A stretch of DNA of 12,082 bases from Tepidiphilus sp. (GTDB taxonomy: Bacteria; Pseudomonadota; Gammaproteobacteria; Burkholderiales; Rhodocyclaceae), in contig JAQUGB010000035.1 in the NCBI GenBank assembly GCA_028684345.1, forward strand, positions 1 through 12,082. Direction: 5' to 3'. A model generated the notes under the pieces. It was not told where the DNA came from. It searched no databases and saw nothing but the letters and a program-made list of their open reading frames with translations. The stretch's first letter is position 1, and each line of letters starts with the position of its first letter. A program made the translations under genes and the position numbers. Positions 8,361 through 12,082 of the stretch are shown one piece after another.

Positions 8361-8364
8361 AACG

Positions 8365-9303
8365 ATGACTCAAGATACCGTAACCTCACCGCCCAACGGT
8401 ACGCGACGCGTCATCGACGGCGTCGAGCGGGTCTATTACGACGGTTACTGGGTCAAAACCTATCCCATTCCCAAAGACACCGTCCAGGCCAAACGCACGC
8501 TCATCGCGGCCCTCACCCGGCGGCTCTTCAATCACGTCGAGCACGGCCTGAACGTTCCCGGAAAACGGCTCGACGAGGCCCGTGCCGCCTATGAAGCCGA
8601 AACCGACCCACAGAAGAAACGCGTCAAGGGCGCGATGCTCGCCGGGGCGCTCTTCAACCGCGCCACCGACATTTTCACCAAACTCACGGAGCTCGAAGAG
8701 CTCGGCGTCAAAATCAAGCCCGACAACGAACTGATGCGTGAATGCGGCCGCTGCCTGCAAGAAGCGCTCTCCTTGGGGCGGCTCGTGCTCCACCGCAGCG
8801 GCGAAGAGGGGATCGACGAACTCTGGGGCGAACCCTTCCGCGCCTTTTCCATCCCCATCGAAGATTTCTACGAGAGCCGCTACCTCAAAATCGCCTGGTC
8901 GATGCGCGACATCGACCAGATCGCTCGAGTGATGCACACTACCATCGGACACCATCCTTTCTTCCAGGGCGTCACCCCCTACGTCGAAGCCTACGCCCGC
9001 GCCGCCAAGATCAAAACCGAGACGCTGCGCACCGACAAAGAGATTTTCGACGTCTGGGCCGATTTCGTCGTCGCCGGCGAAAATCTCACCAATTACAAGC
9101 CCAAGCTGCCCGCCCCGCCCACGCGTGAAGAGCTGCTACTCATCACCGATGGAGAGCGCCTCATCCTCGACGGCAAGGAACTCATCGGCCACATCACCCG
9201 CGCCCGCACCCCCATGCCCAAGAGTACGCAAAACTACATCGCCCGCTGCGAGCATTTCGCCACGGGGGCACTCGCCATCACCCGGCACCGGCTGGTCGCC
9301 TGA
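8365..9303 (+). CDS. Unrecognised 312-residue cytoplasmic protein
   Basis: I do not recognise this family. Coding is supported by an intact 312-codon frame with the same codon use as its plus-strand neighbours and by a mixed, well-folded-looking composition. There is no signal peptide or membrane segment, so it is probably cytoplasmic. Visible features are an aromatic N-terminal patch (VYYDGYWVKTYP, about 23-34), a mostly helical middle (about 37-145), a CxxC pair (C127, C130), a histidine cluster HTTIGHH (191-197) next to a PFF motif, and an acidic-aromatic stretch PIEDFYESRY (164-173). The C-terminal third is less helical. The start at 8365 lacks a clear ribosome-binding sequence; an in-frame ATG at 8326 would add 13 residues. 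The CxxC and histidines could bind metal, but the pattern fits no family I can name. It stands alone between the glnE operon and yjdF and may have its own promoter. Confidence 0.75.
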   Translation: MTQDTVTSPPNGTRRVIDGVERVYYDGYWVKTYPIPKDTVQAKRTLIAALTRRLFNHVEHGLNVPGKRLDEARAAYEAETDPQKKRVKGAMLAGALFNRATDIFTKLTELEELGVKIKPDNELMRECGRCLQEALSLGRLVLHRSGEEGIDELWGEPFRAFSIPIEDFYESRYLKIAWSMRDIDQIARVMHTTIGHHPFFQGVTPYVEAYARAAKIKTETLRTDKEIFDVWADFVVAGENLTNYKPKLPAPPTREELLLITDGERLILDGKELIGHITRARTPMPKSTQNYIARCEHFATGALAITRHRLVA

Positions 9304-9409
9304 AACAGCCGGGCGCCGCGAAAAACCGTCGCCAGCGGCTGCCGGGCGAGGCATCCGGCGCGCGGGAAGTGACGCCGATCACACAACCCGAGCCCCGGAG
9401 AACGCCACC

Positions 9410-9463
9410 ATGCAGCCGCGCAGCGACTCATTTGAGCTGCCTACAGGAAACGCCCGGACATGA
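9410..9463 (+). CDS. Possible 17-codon upstream ORF overlapping the yjdF start
   Basis: An ATG at 9410 opens a 17-residue frame (MQPRSDSFELPTGNART) preceded by GGAG (9397-9400) at 9 bases. Its TGA at 9461-9463 overlaps the yjdF ATG as ATGA. That geometry is what translational coupling of a leader ORF looks like. The peptide has no recognisable feature, and an ORF this short arises easily by chance; yjdF also has its own AGGAA site. Treat as a candidate only. Confidence 0.25.
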   Translation: MQPRSDSFELPTGNART

Positions 9464-10113
9464 GCACATCGATCTTTCCCAAGCCCCTGATCGCGCTCCT
9501 GCTCATCGTCCTGCCGGTGCTCGCCTGGTCATGGCACGAGCCGCCCGCCGATCGCCTCACCTGGTGGCTCGAAGCCCTGCCGGTCGTGCTCGCGCTGCCG
9601 CTGCTGCTGACCACCGGCCGGCGCTTCCCCCTAACGCCGCTGCTGTATGGGGTCATCACGATCCACATGGTCTTCCTGCTCGTGGGCGCCCACTACACTT
9701 ATTCCCAGACCCCTTTCGGATTCTGGCTCAAGGACCTCCTCGCGCTGGAGCGCAACCCTTACGATCGCCTCGGCCATTTCCTGCAGGGTGGCACGCCGGC
9801 TCTGCTCGCCCGCGAGATCTTCGTGCGTCTGGCGATCGTGCGCGGCAAGGGCTGGCAGCAATTCCTCGCCGTCGCCGTCGCGCTCGCCTTCAGCGCCTTC
9901 TACGAACTCCTCGAATGGGGCGCCGCGATGGCCTATGGTGCCGAAGCCGAACACTTTCTCGCCATGCAGGGCGACATCTGGGACACCCAGTGGGATATGG
10001 CCACCGCGCTCCTCGCCGCCGTGTCGATTCTGCCGCTCAGCGACTCGCTGCACCGCCGGCAGATATCCACCCTCACGGATCGACTGGATCCTGCCGCCCA
10101 ACCGTCTCGATGA
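9460..10113 (+). CDS. yjdF: YjdF / DUF2238 family inner-membrane protein
   Basis: The 217-residue protein has about five hydrophobic segments (near 8-24, 38-51, 60-78, 133-150 and 178-193) and is an integral inner-membrane protein. It carries the polar motifs of the DUF2238 family: NPYDRLGHFLQG (about 99-110), AFYELLEW (146-153) and GDIWDTQWDM (171-180). The conserved Asp, His and Glu residues near the membrane surface suggest a possible active or metal site, but the biochemical role of the family is not established to my knowledge. The length is close to E. coli YjdF. The ATG at 9460 has AGGAA at 9445-9449, 10 bases upstream. Its last 41 bases overlap the 3' end of the convergent mnmA gene. 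The upstream gap (9304-9459) has no clear terminator. Confidence 0.85.
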   Translation: MSTSIFPKPLIALLLIVLPVLAWSWHEPPADRLTWWLEALPVVLALPLLLTTGRRFPLTPLLYGVITIHMVFLLVGAHYTYSQTPFGFWLKDLLALERNPYDRLGHFLQGGTPALLAREIFVRLAIVRGKGWQQFLAVAVALAFSAFYELLEWGAAMAYGAEAEHFLAMQGDIWDTQWDMATALLAAVSILPLSDSLHRRQISTLTDRLDPAAQPSR

Positions 10114-11242
10114 TCCCTCCGCCCAGGCACACTCGGGACTCATACACCACCACGCTCTGCCCCGGCGTGAGCGCCCACTGAGGCTGCGCGAACACGAGCT
10201 CGGCGCGATCCCCCTCCACCCGCTCGATTTCGCAGGGCGCATCGCTCGAACGATAGCGGGGTTTGGCCGTATACACCCAATGCGTGTGCGGCGCCCGGCC
10301 CGAGATCCAGTGGCAGCGCACCGCCGTGAGCCGGTCGTGCCACAGCGCCGGGTGCTCGCGCCCCTGCACCACGTAGAGCACGTTGGCCGCCACGTCCTTG
10401 GCCGCCACGTACCACGCCTCGTGCTCGTTGGGATTCGCCCCCCCCTTCACCCCGCCGATGCCCAGCCCCTTGCGCTGCCCCAGCGTGTAATACATCACCC
10501 CCTGGTGCGTCCCCAGCACGCGCCCATCGTCGAGCGCGCGGATCTCGCCCGGGCGCGCCGGCAGGTAGCGCTGCAGAAACTCGCGAAACGGCCGCTCGCC
10601 GATGAAGCAGATCCCCGTCGAATCTTTCTTCTCCGCCACCGGCAGCTCCAGCGCGCGCGCGATTCTGCGCACCTCGCGCTTGTAGAGCCGCCCCAGCGGG
10701 AACATCGAGCGCGAAAGCTGCGCCTGATCCAGGCGGTAGAGGAAATAGCTCTGATCCTTCGTGCCGTCCTCCGCCTTGAGGAGCTGATACGTCGCCCCCT
10801 CCTCGTCCTCCCAGCGCCGCACCTGCGCATAGTGCCCCGTGGCGATGCGCTCGGCCCCCAGCGCCATGGCATGATCGAGGAAACAGGCGAACTTGATCTC
10901 GGCGTTGCACAGCACGTCCGGGTTCGGCGTGCGCCCCGCGGCGTATTCGGCGAGGAACTCCGAGAAGACCCGCTCCTTGTACTCCTTGGCGAAATTGACG
11001 ACCTCCAGCTCGATGCCCAGCAGATCGCACACGCTCACCACGTCGATCAGATCCTGGCGCGTGGAGCAATACTGCTCGTCGTCATCGTCTTCCCAATTCT
11101 TCATGAACACGCCCGTCACACGCCAGCCGCGCTCCTTCAAGAGCCAAGCCGCCACCGACGAATCCACCCCGCCCGAGAGCCCTACCACCACGTGGCGCCC
11201 CTCGCCCGGCTCGACGCCGATCGCATCCCAATCGAGTTCCAC
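10073..11242 (-). CDS. mnmA: tRNA-specific 2-thiouridylase MnmA
   Basis: MnmA adds sulfur to the wobble uridine (U34) of tRNAs for Lys, Glu and Gln. It activates the base with ATP and takes sulfur from a persulfide relay (TusE in E. coli). The product of 389 residues contains the PP-loop SGGVDSS (23-29), the catalytic cysteine in NPDVLCN (C112), the second cysteine in STGICFIGE (C212), the GHY and KDQSYFLY motifs, and LGQRKGLGIGG in the central domain. The C-terminal beta-barrel ends with CLGGGIIE. It is slightly longer than the E. coli protein (368), mainly at the N-terminus. A GTG at 11242 is chosen because a GAGGAG stands 8 bases before it. A GTG at 11248 is only 2 bases from that site. 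It is the second gene of an operon with nudJ. Confidence 0.97.
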   Translation of the reverse strand: MELDWDAIGVEPGEGRHVVVGLSGGVDSSVAAWLLKERGWRVTGVFMKNWEDDDDEQYCSTRQDLIDVVSVCDLLGIELEVVNFAKEYKERVFSEFLAEYAAGRTPNPDVLCNAEIKFACFLDHAMALGAERIATGHYAQVRRWEDEEGATYQLLKAEDGTKDQSYFLYRLDQAQLSRSMFPLGRLYKREVRRIARALELPVAEKKDSTGICFIGERPFREFLQRYLPARPGEIRALDDGRVLGTHQGVMYYTLGQRKGLGIGGVKGGANPNEHEAWYVAAKDVAANVLYVVQGREHPALWHDRLTAVRCHWISGRAPHTHWVYTAKPRYRSSDAPCEIERVEGDRAELVFAQPQWALTPGQSVVVYESRVCLGGGIIETVGRQDPVDP

Positions 11243-11250
11243 CCTCACGG

Positions 11251-11256
11251 CTCCTC
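11251..11256 (-). promoter_or_regulatory. Ribosome-binding site of mnmA, overlapping the nudJ stop
   Basis: The minus strand reads GAGGAG here, and its first two bases are the last two of the nudJ TGA. The site is 8 bases before the GTG at 11242 and 2 bases before the GTG at 11248, which favours the shorter MnmA. Ribosomes ending nudJ finish directly on it, so the two genes are probably translated together. Confidence 0.55.
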
Positions 11257-11716
11257 AGCCCGCCAGATAGCGGATCAAATCCAGACTGTAACGCCGCCCC
11301 TCGCGCCAGTCGCGCACACAGGCAAGCACCATGGGGCTGCGCAGGCGCCCTTCGCGCCCCGCCGCCTCCACCTCCTCGGGCAGAAGCCACAGCGTACGCA
11401 GAATCCCCTCATCGAGCGCACGATCGGGCTCCTCGCCCGTCACCTTGCCGGAAAAGGCAAAGCGCAGGTAAGTGAGCGCCCCATCGGGCCGGGTCCAGTG
11501 ATAGACCCCCACCACGGCATTGGGTGCGAAGCGCAGACGCGACTCTTCCAGCGTCTCGCGCACCACCGCGTCGACGAGCGATTCCCCCGGCTCCCAATGC
11601 CCCGCCGGCTGGTTCAAGCGCACGCCGAACTCCGTGTCCTCCTCGACGAACAAAAAGCGCCCCTCACGCTCGATCACCGCCGCCACCGTCACGTGCGGCC
11701 GCCACACTTCGCCCAT
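11255..11716 (-). CDS. nudJ: Nudix hydrolase, NudJ type
   Basis: The 153-residue protein is a Nudix pyrophosphatase that matches E. coli NudJ in length and across the sequence. Shared features include PHVTVA near the start, NQPAGHWEPGES, YHWTRPD-like and LRSPMVL stretches. NudJ acts on nucleoside di- and triphosphates and on the thiamine intermediate HMP-pyrophosphate; the substrate here is inferred. The Nudix box spans G39-L61 and keeps the metal-binding core R53-E54-x-x-E57-E58, with G39 and E45. The glycine that normally follows the EE pair is arginine (R60). The ATG at 11716 has GAGG 6-7 bases upstream. The gene lies directly before mnmA, the order seen in E. coli as well, and a consensus -10 box sits upstream. 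Confidence 0.92.
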   Translation of the reverse strand: MGEVWRPHVTVAAVIEREGRFLFVEEDTEFGVRLNQPAGHWEPGESLVDAVVRETLEESRLRFAPNAVVGVYHWTRPDGALTYLRFAFSGKVTGEEPDRALDEGILRTLWLLPEEVEAAGREGRLRSPMVLACVRDWREGRRYSLDLIRYLAG

Positions 11717-11745
11717 CGCGCGCCTCAGACTTTACCGAAAAGAGC

Positions 11746-11751
11746 ATTATA
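11746..11751 (-). promoter_or_regulatory. Consensus -10 box for nudJ-mnmA
   Basis: The minus strand reads TATAAT, a perfect sigma-70 -10 hexamer, in an otherwise GC-rich region. It lies about 30 bases before the nudJ ATG, giving a short leader. No good -35 hexamer is found at 16-18 bases upstream, so an activator or a weak promoter is possible. Confidence 0.5.
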
Positions 11752-11827
11752 AGACCGGCGAAGCAGCCTATGGGCGCCCGAGCGATCGCCGACACGGCTA
11801 CAGGACGGCGTCGTGCGGTGCTCGAAC

Positions 11828-11845
11828 GCCCCCCGATCGGAGGGC
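11828..11845. repeat. Near-perfect 18-bp palindrome between nudJ and the GST gene
   Basis: GCCCCCCGATCGGAGGGC pairs with itself over nine positions with one mismatch (C11832 against A11841). There is no T-run after it, so it is not a standard terminator. It lies about 86 bases before the GST gene start in a 215-base divergent intergenic region that otherwise holds the nudJ -10 box and no convincing ORF. An operator role is possible. Confidence 0.3.
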
Positions 11846-11931
11846 TTCGCAACCGACCCCGCTCGTAGTGGTTTTTCACGAGACCCGGGAGTGTGCGATC
11901 ATCTTCTGCTCGAAAGCATGAGGAGACGACG

Positions 11932-12082
11932 ATGAAACTCTATGACTATCCGCCCGCGCCGAACCCCCGACGCGTTCGCATTTTTCTCGCGGAGAAAGGC
12001 ATCGAAGTGCCGACCGAAGCCGTGGATCTACGCCAGGGTGCGCAACTCAGCGAAGCGTTCCGCCGAATCAACCCGCAGTGCG
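11932..12082 (+). CDS. Glutathione S-transferase-like protein, 5' part only
   Basis: The visible 50 codons begin MKLYDYPPAPNPRRVRIFLA and continue with EKGIEVP, VDL and AFRRINPQC. This is the start of a thioredoxin-fold glutathione-binding domain: a short first strand, a loop carrying P and N residues where the catalytic Ser/Tyr/Cys normally lies, the RVRIFLAEKGI helix, and the NP turn that leads to the cis-proline region. GAGGAG at 11920-11925 stands 6 bases before the ATG. The gene is cut by the window edge, so the C-terminal helical domain and the GST class cannot be judged. It is divergent from nudJ. The true substrate is unknown. Confidence 0.8.
   Translation, partial: MKLYDYPPAPNPRRVRIFLAEKGIEVPTEAVDLRQGAQLSEAFRRINPQC

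Noticed and set aside
8284..9330. 12-base direct repeat CGAAAAACCGTC at 8284-8295 and 9319-9330 flanking the 312-residue gene
   Set aside because: A few 12-base matches are expected by chance in a window this long, the repeat does not extend on either side, and no transposase or other insertion sign is present.
9306..9341. CAGCCG and CGGCTG inverted repeat after the 312-residue gene
   Set aside because: The stem is 6 bases with a loop of about 24 and no T-run, so it does not qualify as an intrinsic terminator.

Overview
The window is a high-GC (roughly two-thirds GC by eye) proteobacterial chromosome segment. The mix of genes suggests a betaproteobacterium, for example Hydrogenophilales or Rhodocyclales, though I cannot name a genus from sequence alone. 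Nearly all of it is housekeeping DNA and densely coding. The exception is the first ~132 bases, which are only about 33% GC (44 G+C counted) and hold the start of an unrecognised minus-strand ORF running off the left edge.

Layout, left to right: (1) a partial AT-rich ORF (minus) whose ATG overlaps the stop codon of yhdP; (2) yhdP (minus), a large AsmA/TamB-clan envelope protein; (3) a 79-base divergent intergenic region with a perfect 8-bp inverted repeat; (4) a tight plus-strand operon of glnE, a CYTH-CHAD triphosphatase-type gene and sixA, with gaps of 16 and -4 bases; (5) a 203-base gap with a possible promoter, then a 312-codon gene I do not recognise; (6) a YjdF/DUF2238 membrane protein gene, possibly preceded by a 17-codon upstream ORF; (7) nudJ-mnmA, a minus-strand operon that converges on and overlaps yjdF by 41 bases; (8) a 215-base intergenic region with a consensus -10 box for nudJ and a near-perfect palindrome; (9) the 5' end of a glutathione S-transferase-like gene, cut by the right edge.

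Two linkages match those I know from E. coli: glnE next to a CYTH-CHAD (YgiF-type) gene, and nudJ next to mnmA. The first operon joins glutamine synthetase control (GlnE), a protein with a triphosphate/polyphosphate-binding architecture (CYTH-CHAD) and a phosphohistidine phosphatase (SixA). It can be read as a nitrogen/phosphate signalling unit, but that is inference. NudJ-MnmA links a phosphohydrolase to 2-thiouridine modification of tRNA. I see no rRNA, tRNA, CRISPR array or complete mobile element. I do not see a clear new multi-gene system; the best leads are the AT-rich left-edge ORF, the unrecognised 312-aa protein and the divergent inverted repeat.
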